This document shows positions 8,006 through 15,509 of a DNA stretch of 18,464 nucleotides, one piece after another. The notes under the pieces were generated by a model that searched no databases, was not told the origin of the DNA, and saw only the letters and a list, made by a program, of their open reading frames with translations. The DNA is from an uncultured Gemmatimonadota bacterium. Its GTDB lineage: Bacteria > Gemmatimonadota > Gemmatimonadetes > Gemmatimonadales > Gemmatimonadaceae. The DNA is taken from positions 1 through 18,464 of the forward strand of contig CAMLDY010000049.1 of assembly GCA_946478895.1 (NCBI GenBank), read 5' to 3'. The stretch's first letter is position 1. Every line of letters begins with the position of its first letter. Made by a program: the position numbers and the translations under genes.

Positions 8006-9034
8006 TCACGTTCTCGGAGACGACAAATCGTCGAGCAAACGGTCGATGTGCTGTTGACCATCCTCGAATCGCAGGCGTTGTGAAACATACCATAAAGACC
8101 CCGCTTCGGCAGGCCATATCCTCTCCAGTTTCACGGCGTCTTTGAGAGTGCAGACCACGAAATCGGAGCTGCTCGCTTCCGCCGCGATGCGCCTGGCGTC
8201 GGCGCGCGTGAAAGCGTAGTGATCGGGGAAGCTTTGCGGTCGCACGACGGCGCCGAGCTCGGTCAGCTGTCTGAAGAATGAATCCGGCTGGGCGATCGCA
8301 GCGATTGCCGTGAGATCCGCGCCGTCGATGGCGTGAAGCGGCAGCGTCCGTCCGGTGGAAGTACTCTTCAGCTCCCCCGGTGCGAGGTGGACCGTTGCAA
8401 ACGGAACCTGTGGTGCGGCGTTCGCGAGCGCCCTCGTTACGTCCGCGACTGCCGCAGCTCCTGCTGTCTTTCTGGTGACAATCACTAGCGTCGCGCGCCG
8501 CGCGGCCCGAAGCGATTCGCGCCACGGACCTGCCGGCAGCAACCGCGGCTTTCCAGTCCACGCATCCGCATTCACCAGCAGCACATCCGCATCCCGAGAC
8601 GCACGGCGGTGCTGAAACGCGTCGTCGAGGATGACCACCGAAGCTCCCTGCGCGATCGCCTCCCGAATCCCACGCACCCGGTCCGGCGACGCGATGACCG
8701 GGATCTCCGGATTCAGCCGCTCGTGCACCAAGATCTCGTCGCCACCGTAGCCACGCAGCACGATCGCCGCAGCCACGCCGCGCTCGCCGAGCTGGCGCGC
8801 GAACCACGCCGATATTGGAGTCTTACCGGTGCCACCGACCGACAGATTCCCAACGCTCAACACCGGGGCGGAAAACTCCGCCACCCTCAGCACGTTCCAG
8901 TCATAAAGCTTCCCGCGCGCCGCCACGGCCGTTCCGTACAACCACTCGGCCGGCGACAAGAGAGCGCGCGCGATCACGGAGCGCCGATTGCGGCCGGTCC
9001 ATACGGCCTCGACGAAGCGACGGGCCCTACTCAT
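8006..9034 (-). CDS. lpxK: Tetraacyldisaccharide 4'-kinase LpxK
   Basis: LpxK phosphorylates the 4' position of the tetraacyl disaccharide 1-phosphate to make lipid IVA, on the inner face of the cytoplasmic membrane. The 342-residue protein has the family's Walker A region VGNLSVGGTGKTP at 61-73, RGYGG at 94-98 and the family signature DDAFQHRR at 137-144 (usually DDGFQHRR). An N-terminal hydrophobic or amphipathic helix (about 20-50) fits membrane association. The ATG at 9034 overlaps the end of the DUF374 gene by eight bases. It is the last lipid A gene of the run. Confidence 0.95.
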   Translation of the reverse strand: MSRARRFVEAVWTGRNRRSVIARALLSPAEWLYGTAVAARGKLYDWNVLRVAEFSAPVLSVGNLSVGGTGKTPISAWFARQLGERGVAAAIVLRGYGGDEILVHERLNPEIPVIASPDRVRGIREAIAQGASVVILDDAFQHRRASRDADVLLVNADAWTGKPRLLPAGPWRESLRAARRATLVIVTRKTAGAAAVADVTRALANAAPQVPFATVHLAPGELKSTSTGRTLPLHAIDGADLTAIAAIAQPDSFFRQLTELGAVVRPQSFPDHYAFTRADARRIAAEASSSDFVVCTLKDAVKLERIWPAEAGSLWYVSQRLRFEDGQQHIDRLLDDLSSPRT

Positions 9035-9683
9035 CGCCCCCCGCCATTTCGACCGTTCGCGCCATCATCTCCTCAAACCGCCGGCCTTCGCGCGTCGCGC
9101 CGCGGGAGTCCGCAGCCAACACTTTCTCCGGCTCGCCGTAGGCGATCGTCACCCGTGCAAACGGCTTCGGGATCATGAACCGATCCCAGCTTCTGAGACG
9201 CCAGGCGCGGTCGGCCGACACTCCGACGGGCAGGATTGCCCGGTCCGACCTCTGTGCGGCGACGAGTGCACCCGGGGCGAATTTCCTGGCCGGGCCGCGG
9301 GGCCCATCAGGTGTGATGGCGATCTCCTTCCCAGCCTCGAGCGCGCGGACCATTGCGATGAGCGCTCTGCCCGCGCCGCGAGTGGTCGATCCTCGAATGA
9401 GCCCGAACCCAAGCGCGGTCGCTGCACGCGCGACCAGTTCGCCGTCCCGATGCTCGCTGATCAACACCACCACACCTTCCCCGCGATGATGCCAGAGGAG
9501 TGGCAGGAGGTGTCCGTGCCAAAGCGAAAAGACAAAACCCCTACCTGTGCGACGCACCTTCTCGAGCGCTTCGGCGTTCCTCACCGTGACGCGCCACGTG
9601 CGGCCAATGGTGTGCAGCAAGCCAAGCCCCAGCACGAGCGCGGCCTGCGATCGTCGCGGGAACGACTCGCCTTCATCCTTCAT
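9027..9683 (-). CDS. DUF374 lysophospholipid acyltransferase-family protein, candidate lipid A acyltransferase
   Basis: I place the start at ATG 9683, an ATGA overlap with the lpxB stop, giving 218 residues. The reading frame stays open well upstream, but that part lies inside lpxB. DUF374 hallmarks are LWHGHLLPLL at 54-63 (His56 as catalytic base), ISEHRDGEL at 75-83, RGSTTRG at 97-103 and TPDGPRGP at 124-131. A hydrophobic stretch at 14-27 could anchor it to the membrane. DUF374 proteins include LpxJ, described as a non-canonical lipid A late acyltransferase in Helicobacter and Campylobacter. The place between lpxB and lpxK, and the lack of any LpxL-type gene nearby, favour a lipid A acyl-transfer role. 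The exact acceptor is inferred, not shown. Confidence 0.9.
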   Translation of the reverse strand: MKDEGESFPRRSQAALVLGLGLLHTIGRTWRVTVRNAEALEKVRRTGRGFVFSLWHGHLLPLLWHHRGEGVVVLISEHRDGELVARAATALGFGLIRGSTTRGAGRALIAMVRALEAGKEIAITPDGPRGPARKFAPGALVAAQRSDRAILPVGVSADRAWRLRSWDRFMIPKPFARVTIAYGEPEKVLAADSRGATREGRRFEEMMARTVEMAGGDE

Positions 9684-10798
9684 CCGCTGGCGCCGGCGAG
9701 CGCGCTTGCCATCGCCGCCACACGATCGGCAGCACCCGCGGTACCCAGTTTTGCCCGCACCTCGGCGAGGCCTGTCAGCACGGCTCGGCGCTCCGGGGTG
9801 TCGTTGAGCAACGCCGCGAGTGCATCTGCCATCGCCGCCGGCTGGATCGCATCCTGAATGAATTCCCGGGCGACTTCCCTTCCGGCAACCACGTTCACCA
9901 GCCCGATGTTCGCGACCTTCACCAGCCGTCGCGCCAACGCGAACGAGATCCGACCCGTCCGGTACGCTACGATCAGAGGACAGTCGGCTATGGAAGCCTC
10001 GAGCGTCGTCGTGCCGCTCTTGCACAGCCCGGCATCGGCGGCGCGCAGCACGCTCAGCGACGCGGAGTGCACCAGCCGAAACGGACATCGCGCCGAATCC
10101 AGGGCCACCGTCGGAGCAACGCTGACGAGTACCTTGAGTCCCGTGATTCTCTTCTGCAGCTGCTTCGCCGTCGCGACAAAATCATCAATGTGCCGGTCGA
10201 TCTCCTGTTGTCGGCTGCCCGGGAAAAGCGCCAGCACCTTGTCGTTCTGTGCCAGGCCGAGCGCCTCCCGCGCCTCCACCCTGCTTGGCATGTTGACGGC
10301 GCGATCGAGCAGCGGGTGACCGACGAAGGTCGCATCGATACCGTGTCCGCGCAGCAAGGCCTCCTCGAACGGCAGAATCACCGCCGCCTTGGTCACCAGG
10401 CGGGCGAGCTTGGGAAGGCGTCCCGCGCCCCACGCCCAGACCTGCGGGGTCACATAGTAAAGGACCGGGACTCCCGCGCTCTTTGCCGCCTGCGCAACCT
10501 TCATGTTGAAGCCGGGGTAGTCGATGAGAATCACCAACGCGACCTCGCCACGCTCCAGCATACCGCGGATCGTGCGTAGCAGCAGGAAATGTCGCGGTAC
10601 ATGCTTCAGCACTTCGAGAAATCCCATCACCCCGAGTTGGTGGTCGCGGTGGATCAGCTCGACGCCCTGCTCCGCCAGACGCGGACCGCCGACCGCAGCA
10701 AGATCGAGATCCGGCCGTATCCGTCTCAGCGCAGATGCGACTCCGGCGGCATGGAGGTCGCCTGAAGCTTCTCCGGCGACGAACAGCACTTTACGCAT
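9680..10798 (-). CDS. lpxB: Lipid A disaccharide synthase LpxB
   Basis: LpxB (GT19) joins UDP-2,3-diacylglucosamine and lipid X into the beta-1,6-linked disaccharide at the inner membrane. The 372-residue product shows the whole family series: VAGEASGD at 7-14, GVMGFLEVL at 56-64, IDYPGFN at 92-98, YYVTPQVWAWG at 114-124, LFPGSRQQEI at 191-200 and, further on, a CKSGTTTLE motif in the nucleotide-binding half. The ATG at 10798 lies in an 8-nt overlap with the oxidoreductase stop, and its own stop overlaps the DUF374 start. Confidence 0.97.
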   Translation of the reverse strand: MRKVLFVAGEASGDLHAAGVASALRRIRPDLDLAAVGGPRLAEQGVELIHRDHQLGVMGFLEVLKHVPRHFLLLRTIRGMLERGEVALVILIDYPGFNMKVAQAAKSAGVPVLYYVTPQVWAWGAGRLPKLARLVTKAAVILPFEEALLRGHGIDATFVGHPLLDRAVNMPSRVEAREALGLAQNDKVLALFPGSRQQEIDRHIDDFVATAKQLQKRITGLKVLVSVAPTVALDSARCPFRLVHSASLSVLRAADAGLCKSGTTTLEASIADCPLIVAYRTGRISFALARRLVKVANIGLVNVVAGREVAREFIQDAIQPAAMADALAALLNDTPERRAVLTGLAEVRAKLGTAGAADRVAAMASALAGASG

Positions 10799-11792
10799 GG
10801 TGATGAGTGTGGCCGACCAGTGACGGCAAGGTCAGCTCGATTTCCTTGACGATCCGCAGCGCGACGCCAAGCGCCAGACGGCCCTCTTCGCCCGTCACGA
10901 CCACCGACGATTCTCCCTTCAGCGCGCTGACGAAGCTCTCCAGCTCCAGCTTGAGCGGCTCACCGTCGGGCGCATCGAGCTTGATTCGGTCCACGTACGC
11001 CGTGATGTCGGCTGGCGCGGCACGCAGAGCGAGCGGATCGATATCCGACCGGAGTCTGAAGAATTCGCCCGTCCCTGCTCCCAGGTCCAGCGACAGGTAG
11101 CCGCTTTGCTGAAAGATCCGGATCTTCCGCTTTCGCTCCCTCGATATCCGGCTCGAGGTGATGTTCGCGACAGCCCCGGAATTGAAGGTCACCCGCGCGT
11201 TTGCGATATCCAGCATTGGGGTCAGCACCGGCACTCCCACCGCGGAGATGTCTTGCGCCTCCGAGCCCACGAGCGTCAGCAGCAGGTCGATGTCGTGGAT
11301 CATTAGATCGAGCACCACCGCGACATCGGAGCCGCGCGGGCTGAATGGCGCGAGACGCTCGCTGTCGATGAAGCGTGGCTTCCCGATGTAGGGAAGCGCG
11401 GCGCGCACGGCGCGATTGAATCGCTCGATGTGTCCGATCTGGACCATCACGCCCTTGCCCTTCGCTTTGCTGAGCAGAGCGTCGGCTTCTTCGATGGTCG
11501 GGGTGATCGGCTTCTCGATGAAGACGTGCCGGCCGCGATCGATGACGGTGCTGGCCACCTCGAAGTGCTTCGACGTCGGCACAACGATCACCACCGCGTC
11601 ACAGGCTTCGATCAGCTGCGCTAGGTCGGACTGTCCGCGTACGCCGAGCTCCTTCTCTACTTCCGCCCGCCGCTCCGGTCGCGATTCATAAAACCCGCTG
11701 AACCTGATTCCCGGCAGATCGCGCAGGATTCGAATGTGATGGAACCCGAGACTGCCCGCGCCGACAACGCCGACACGCGGATCGTCGCTCAA
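10791..11792 (-). CDS. Gfo/Idh/MocA family NAD(P)-dependent oxidoreductase, GnnA-like position
   Basis: I choose TTG 11792-11790 as the start: it forms a TTGA overlap with the lpxA stop and has GGAG seven bases upstream (11803-11800). The resulting 333-residue protein begins right before its Rossmann fold (VGVVGAGSLG at 7-16). EKP at 93-95, GHIERFN at 120-126 and LMIHDIDLL at 163-171 (His166 as likely proton donor) are family signatures. Members oxidise or reduce sugar and cyclitol hydroxyls. In Acidithiobacillus and Leptospira the relative GnnA oxidises the 3-OH of UDP-GlcNAc so that the aminotransferase GnnB can install an amine; gnnA there lies between lpxA and lpxB, as here. No aminotransferase accompanies this gene. 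A nucleotide-sugar substrate is inference from context. The C-terminus ends in a His-rich tail (HTHHHA). Confidence 0.9.
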   Translation of the reverse strand: MSDDPRVGVVGAGSLGFHHIRILRDLPGIRFSGFYESRPERRAEVEKELGVRGQSDLAQLIEACDAVVIVVPTSKHFEVASTVIDRGRHVFIEKPITPTIEEADALLSKAKGKGVMVQIGHIERFNRAVRAALPYIGKPRFIDSERLAPFSPRGSDVAVVLDLMIHDIDLLLTLVGSEAQDISAVGVPVLTPMLDIANARVTFNSGAVANITSSRISRERKRKIRIFQQSGYLSLDLGAGTGEFFRLRSDIDPLALRAAPADITAYVDRIKLDAPDGEPLKLELESFVSALKGESSVVVTGEEGRLALGVALRIVKEIELTLPSLVGHTHHHA

Positions 11793-12568
11793 ATCACGAC
11801 TCCGCGCTCGCTCGCCTCGACGAATCGAATCAGCTCTTTGACTTCCGGCAACGGCTCGAGCTCGGTCTGCGCCCGCTCGATCGCCTGGGTCACGTTCATC
11901 TCCGACCGGAACAGCAGCCGGTACGCGCGCTTGAGCTCGCGAATGGTGTCCTCTTCCATTCCGCTGCGCTGGAGGCCTACCGTGTTGAGTCCGTACAGTC
12001 TGACCGGGTTGCCCACAGCCTTGAGGAACGGCGGAATGTCCTTCGACACGCGCGAGCAGCCGCCAATGAAGCTGTGCCGCCCAATTCGTACGAACTGGTG
12101 CACCGCGCACAAGCCCGAGACGATCGCCTTGTCCTCAACTGTGACATGGCCGGCGAGCTGCGCGACGTTCGAGAGAATGACGTTGTTCCCAATGTGACAG
12201 TCGTGCGCCAGATGAACGTACGACATCAGCAGGCAATTTCTTCCGACCGTCGTCTTGAACGACTGCGATGTCCCGCGATTGATGGTCGTGTACTCGCGAA
12301 TCACAGTCCCTTCCCCGATCTCGACGGTCGTCTCCTCACCGGCGTACTTGAGATCCTGCGGCGGGCCACCGAGAATCGATCCCATCCCAACCCTGACGTT
12401 CTGGCCGAGCACCACGTTGCGCTCGAGGGTGGCGCGCGGAGAAATCACGCAGCCCGCGGGAATCTTGCAATTATCGCCGATGATCGCGTACGCGCCGACT
12501 TCGACTTCGGGTGCTAGCTCGGCGTCCTTCGAGACGATCGCGGTCGGGTGGATCCGCGATTTCGTCAT
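11789..12568 (-). CDS. lpxA: UDP-N-acetylglucosamine O-acyltransferase LpxA
   Basis: LpxA transfers a 3-hydroxyacyl chain from ACP to the 3-position of UDP-GlcNAc, the first step of lipid A synthesis. The 259-residue protein is a left-handed beta-helix of hexapeptide repeats through about residue 185, followed by a helical C-terminal domain. HLAHDCHIG at 119-127 carries the catalytic His (His122, E. coli H125). AGHV (His141) and AVHQF (His157) match E. coli H144 and H160. Gly170 in IGGCS corresponds to the hydrocarbon-ruler Gly173 of E. coli, which suggests a long hydroxyacyl chain. The ATG lies in an ATGA overlap with the lpxC-fabZ stop. Confidence 0.97.
   Translation of the reverse strand: MTKSRIHPTAIVSKDAELAPEVEVGAYAIIGDNCKIPAGCVISPRATLERNVVLGQNVRVGMGSILGGPPQDLKYAGEETTVEIGEGTVIREYTTINRGTSQSFKTTVGRNCLLMSYVHLAHDCHIGNNVILSNVAQLAGHVTVEDKAIVSGLCAVHQFVRIGRHSFIGGCSRVSKDIPPFLKAVGNPVRLYGLNTVGLQRSGMEEDTIRELKRAYRLLFRSEMNVTQAIERAQTELEPLPEVKELIRFVEASERGVVI
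11800..11803 (-). promoter_or_regulatory. Shine-Dalgarno site supporting a TTG start
   Basis: GGAG on the minus strand (11803-11800) is followed by seven bases and then TTG (11792-11790). Together with the TTGA overlap with the lpxA stop it decides the oxidoreductase start. No in-frame ATG or GTG lies between this TTG and the glycine-rich loop. Confidence 0.65.
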
Positions 12569-13833
12569 CGGTCGCGCACCATCGCCGCCATGTCCGCTTC
12601 GGCGACCACTTCGCCATCGACTTTCCCGATCCCGCGCATTTTACAAACCGTCCCGCGCAGCTGGATGATCTCCAGCTCGAAGCGGATCTGGTCTCCCGGC
12701 TTCACTGGTCGCCTGAATTTCACGTTGTCGAGCGACATGAAGTAGACGACCTTGCTCTCCGGATCCTCGACCGATCCCATCAGGAGCATCCCGCCCACCT
12801 GGGCCATCGCCTCGATGATCAGCACGCCCGGCATGATCGGGTGCCCGGGAAAGTGCCCCTGAAAAAAGGGCTCGTTGATGGTCACGTTCTTCAGGCCGAC
12901 GATCCGCTTCTTCTCCTCTATCTCGAGAATCCGATCCACCAGCAGGAACGGATAGCGGTGCGGCAGAACCTTCATGATGTCTTCGATGGTATACATCCCC
13001 TTCTCCTTTCGTCCGGCCCTGACCATCTCCCGCACCAGTGTAACCGTTCCGCGATGACTCGGCTTCAGCGCGACGATCCTCGCCCGCACCCTCGCGCCCG
13101 CGAGCGCCAGATCTCCAATGCAGTCCATCGCCTTGTGACGCACGAATTCGTCGTGCCAGCGAAGCTCGCCGCTCAATATGTCCTTGTCGTCGAGCACCAC
13201 TGCGTTCTCGAGCGACGCGCCCTTGATCAGGCCTTTCGCGCGCAACGCATCCACTTCATGAACAAAACCGAAAGTCCTCGCCCGCGAAAGCTCGCTGGCA
13301 AAGGATTCCGCGTCCACTGTGAAGCGCCGGGATTGTTTGCCGATCAGCGGGTGCGGAAATTCGATCGTGACGTCGAGCTCGAGCCGGTCCGATGGATACG
13401 CCTCGTAGACGGACGCGCCGTCGATGATGCGCACCGGCTCCGTCAGCTCCAGAAAGTCCGGCTCGCCTGCTACGCTCGCTGTCCCCGCCTCCTCGAGCGC
13501 GGCTAGAAATGGCGCCGCGCTGCCGTCCAGAATCGGCGGCTCCGGTCCATCCATCTCGATGGTAACATCATCGATCTCCAGACCGGTCACCGCCGCAAGG
13601 ACGTGCTCGACCGTGTGCACCGACTGCTCACCCTTGCCGAGCTGGGTGCGGCGCTCGCTCCCCGACACCTCGCTCACGTGCGCGCGGATGCGCGGGCTAC
13701 CCGGGCAATCCGTGCGCTTGAAGATGATTCCCTGCTTCGACGCCGCGGGGTGAAAAGAGATGCGGCACGGAACTCCGAGATGTAGCCCGACGCCCTCCAG
13801 ACTCGCGGGGCGGGCCAAGGTCTTTCGACTCAC
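12565..13833 (-). CDS. lpxC-fabZ: Bifunctional UDP-3-O-acyl-GlcNAc deacetylase / 3-hydroxyacyl-ACP dehydratase (LpxC-FabZ fusion)
   Basis: One 422-residue reading frame joins two enzymes. LpxC (about 1-272) removes the N-acetyl group in the committed lipid A step: the zinc ligands are His77 in TVEHVLAA and His233/Asp237 in RHKAMD, Glu76 is the likely base, and His260 in KPSHRG matches E. coli H265. After a short basic linker (about 273-279) comes FabZ (280-422), with [12 protein letters not shown] at 290-301, the catalytic GHFPGHP (His327) and Glu341. Fusion of this kind is known from Bacteroidota, Chlorobi and related phyla. The start is GTG at 13833, in a GTGA overlap with the lpxD stop. 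FabZ draws 3-hydroxyacyl-ACP into elongation while LpxA and LpxD use the same pool, so the fusion would hold the two activities at a fixed ratio. Confidence 0.97.
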   Translation of the reverse strand: MSRKTLARPASLEGVGLHLGVPCRISFHPAASKQGIIFKRTDCPGSPRIRAHVSEVSGSERRTQLGKGEQSVHTVEHVLAAVTGLEIDDVTIEMDGPEPPILDGSAAPFLAALEEAGTASVAGEPDFLELTEPVRIIDGASVYEAYPSDRLELDVTIEFPHPLIGKQSRRFTVDAESFASELSRARTFGFVHEVDALRAKGLIKGASLENAVVLDDKDILSGELRWHDEFVRHKAMDCIGDLALAGARVRARIVALKPSHRGTVTLVREMVRAGRKEKGMYTIEDIMKVLPHRYPFLLVDRILEIEEKKRIVGLKNVTINEPFFQGHFPGHPIMPGVLIIEAMAQVGGMLLMGSVEDPESKVVYFMSLDNVKFRRPVKPGDQIRFELEIIQLRGTVCKMRGIGKVDGEVVAEADMAAMVRDR

Positions 13834-14897
13834 GTGGACTCGGAGTCTCCGAGCAGTTTCTCCAGACGACGCATCATGCCCGCCAATTTAAACAGAGCGG
13901 CCGATGCCCGGAGCGATTCGCGGTGCGGGCGCGCCGGATATCCGGACCACGTTTCGCCGGCCGGGATGTCGCCAAACACCCCCGCCTGCGCCGCCAGCCG
14001 CGCTCCCGCACCGATCGACAGATGGCCGCTGATCCCGGCCTGGCCGGCCAGGATCGCGCCGTCGCCGATGGTAACGGATCCCGCCACGCCAACCTGCGCC
14101 ATGAGCAGACACTTCTCGCCAATGCGCACGTTGTGCGCGATGTGGACGAGGTTGTCGATCTTGGTGCCGTTGCCGACGACTGTGTCGTCGATGCTGCCAC
14201 GGTCGATAGTCGTGTTCGCTCCAATCTCGACGTCGTCGCCGATGATGCAGCGCCCGACGTGGGGAATTTTCTGGTGCGCACCGTCGCGAAAGACGTAGCC
14301 GAATCCATCGCACCCGATTCTCGCTCCAGCGTGGATGAAGCTTCGCGCCCCTATGGTTGATCCCGGGTAGATCGTCACTCCGGGCCACAGCCTCGCGTCA
14401 CTGCCGATCGTCACCCCGTCTCCGATGACGCAGTGTGGCCCGATCGCGACTCCGTCTCCGATCCGCGCATTCGCGCCAATCGCCACGTACTCGCCGATCG
14501 AGACTTTCTCGCCGATCCTGGCCCCCCTTCCGACCCGAGCCGTCGATGCAACGCCGGGTACGGGTGCCTGAGCGGGATAGAGCCGCGGCAGCAGCGACAG
14601 GAGCTTCTCGGCCGGCTGTTTCACGATGATCCGTGTCCGCCCTCCCGGGGTATCGCGAAACTCCGGATCTACCAACACGACTCCGGCACCCGTGGTGGCC
14701 ATCATCGGCGCGTACTTCGCCGCCGATAGAATGCTGAGATGATTCACGGCAGCGCGATCCAACGGAGCGACGCCGTCCACGACGATGTCGCCGTCGCCGA
14801 TCAACTCGCCCGACACCAGGGCCGCAATAGCTTCAGCGGTGATGGTGCTGGCACCATCACCGCTGATTGAGGGTGTTGCGACGGGCGATCCGGTCAC
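13830..14897 (-). CDS. lpxD: UDP-3-O-acylglucosamine N-acyltransferase LpxD
   Basis: LpxD adds the second 3-hydroxyacyl chain, to the amine freed by LpxC. The 355-residue product has an N-terminal UDP-binding domain (about 15-110), a long hexapeptide beta-helix (about 115-315) and a short C-terminal helix (about 328-350) for acyl carrier contact. CDGFGYVF at 196-203 and [11 protein letters not shown] at 250-260 are family signatures, with His255 matching catalytic H239 of E. coli. The start is GTG at 14897, in a GTGA overlap with the skp stop. The reading frame is complete with no irregularities. Confidence 0.96.
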   Translation of the reverse strand: MTGSPVATPSISGDGASTITAEAIAALVSGELIGDGDIVVDGVAPLDRAAVNHLSILSAAKYAPMMATTGAGVVLVDPEFRDTPGGRTRIIVKQPAEKLLSLLPRLYPAQAPVPGVASTARVGRGARIGEKVSIGEYVAIGANARIGDGVAIGPHCVIGDGVTIGSDARLWPGVTIYPGSTIGARSFIHAGARIGCDGFGYVFRDGAHQKIPHVGRCIIGDDVEIGANTTIDRGSIDDTVVGNGTKIDNLVHIAHNVRIGEKCLLMAQVGVAGSVTIGDGAILAGQAGISGHLSIGAGARLAAQAGVFGDIPAGETWSGYPARPHRESLRASAALFKLAGMMRRLEKLLGDSEST

Positions 14898-15496
14898 TTC
14901 TTCGGCCGGGTCACTCCTGCGGGCTGTGGAACCGCGCCGCTCGCCGGAGTGGTGCCCTGCGATTTGAGCCGGGCCAGTACGCGATCGGTGAGATCGAGTC
15001 GCTTGTCCGCCGCGACGACAACGCTTGCCTGCGAGCCGACGTCCAGAATGAAACCGTAGCCGTCCTCGGCGCGAATTGCCTCGATGACCTTCTGAACCCG
15101 CTCCATGATCGGCTTCACGAGCTGCGCCTGGCGCGCCTGCATCGTGGAATCGAGTCCGCGCGCGCGCGTCTGATACTCCTGCTCGCGCTGGCCGATCGAA
15201 GTCCTGCGCGCCTCGCGCGTGGCACTATCGAGCTTCGGTGCGTCACGGTCGAAGTCGGCCATCAGCGTGCGCAGCGAATCGTCCATGCGCTGAATCTGCT
15301 GGCGGTAGACGCCGACTTCCTTGTCGAACTGCGCCTCGGCTTCGGCGCGTCCCGGCGCCTGCTGCAGCAGCAACGCCGAATTGATGTAGCCGATCTTCGT
15401 CGGCGACGGAGCTGGCGACGCCTGGGCTCCGGCCATGCCTGCAAAGGTCAGCGATGTGGCCAGTGCGATGGAGCTCGCACGGAGTAGCGATCGCAT
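14894..15496 (-). CDS. skp: OmpH/Skp family periplasmic chaperone
   Basis: Skp binds unfolded outer-membrane proteins in the periplasm and hands them to the Bam complex. I start at ATG 15496 rather than an in-frame position 31 codons upstream, because GGAG lies five bases before it and a signal peptide follows at once ([20 protein letters not shown], with cleavage likely after AGA near residue 24). The mature part of this 200-residue precursor opens with [16 protein letters not shown] at 34-49, typical of the family, then a charged helical region (about 50-140) that would form the coiled-coil tentacles, then a [11 protein letters not shown] core strand region. The tail is rich in Pro, Ala and Gly. 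The bamA stop lies 13 nt upstream. Confidence 0.92.
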   Translation of the reverse strand: MRSLLRASSIALATSLTFAGMAGAQASPAPSPTKIGYINSALLLQQAPGRAEAEAQFDKEVGVYRQQIQRMDDSLRTLMADFDRDAPKLDSATREARRTSIGQREQEYQTRARGLDSTMQARQAQLVKPIMERVQKVIEAIRAEDGYGFILDVGSQASVVVAADKRLDLTDRVLARLKSQGTTPASGAVPQPAGVTRPKK

Positions 15497-15501
15497 TATC
15501 A

Positions 15502-15505
15502 CTCC
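15502..15505 (-). promoter_or_regulatory. Shine-Dalgarno site of skp
   Basis: GGAG (15505-15502, minus strand) is followed by TGATA and then ATG (15496). It sits in the 13-nt gap after bamA and decides the skp start in favour of the one that exposes a signal peptide. Confidence 0.7.
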
Positions 15506-15509
15506 AATG

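Noticed and set aside
9684..10088. Upstream extension of the DUF374 frame through lpxB
   Set aside because: The frame is open only as a shadow of lpxB. The ATGA overlap at 9680-9683 and the family length set the start at 9683.
11793..12110. Upstream extension of the oxidoreductase frame through lpxA
   Set aside because: The extension is Arg/Gln-rich with no homology. A TTG with GGAG seven bases upstream, overlapping the lpxA stop, begins right before the Rossmann fold.
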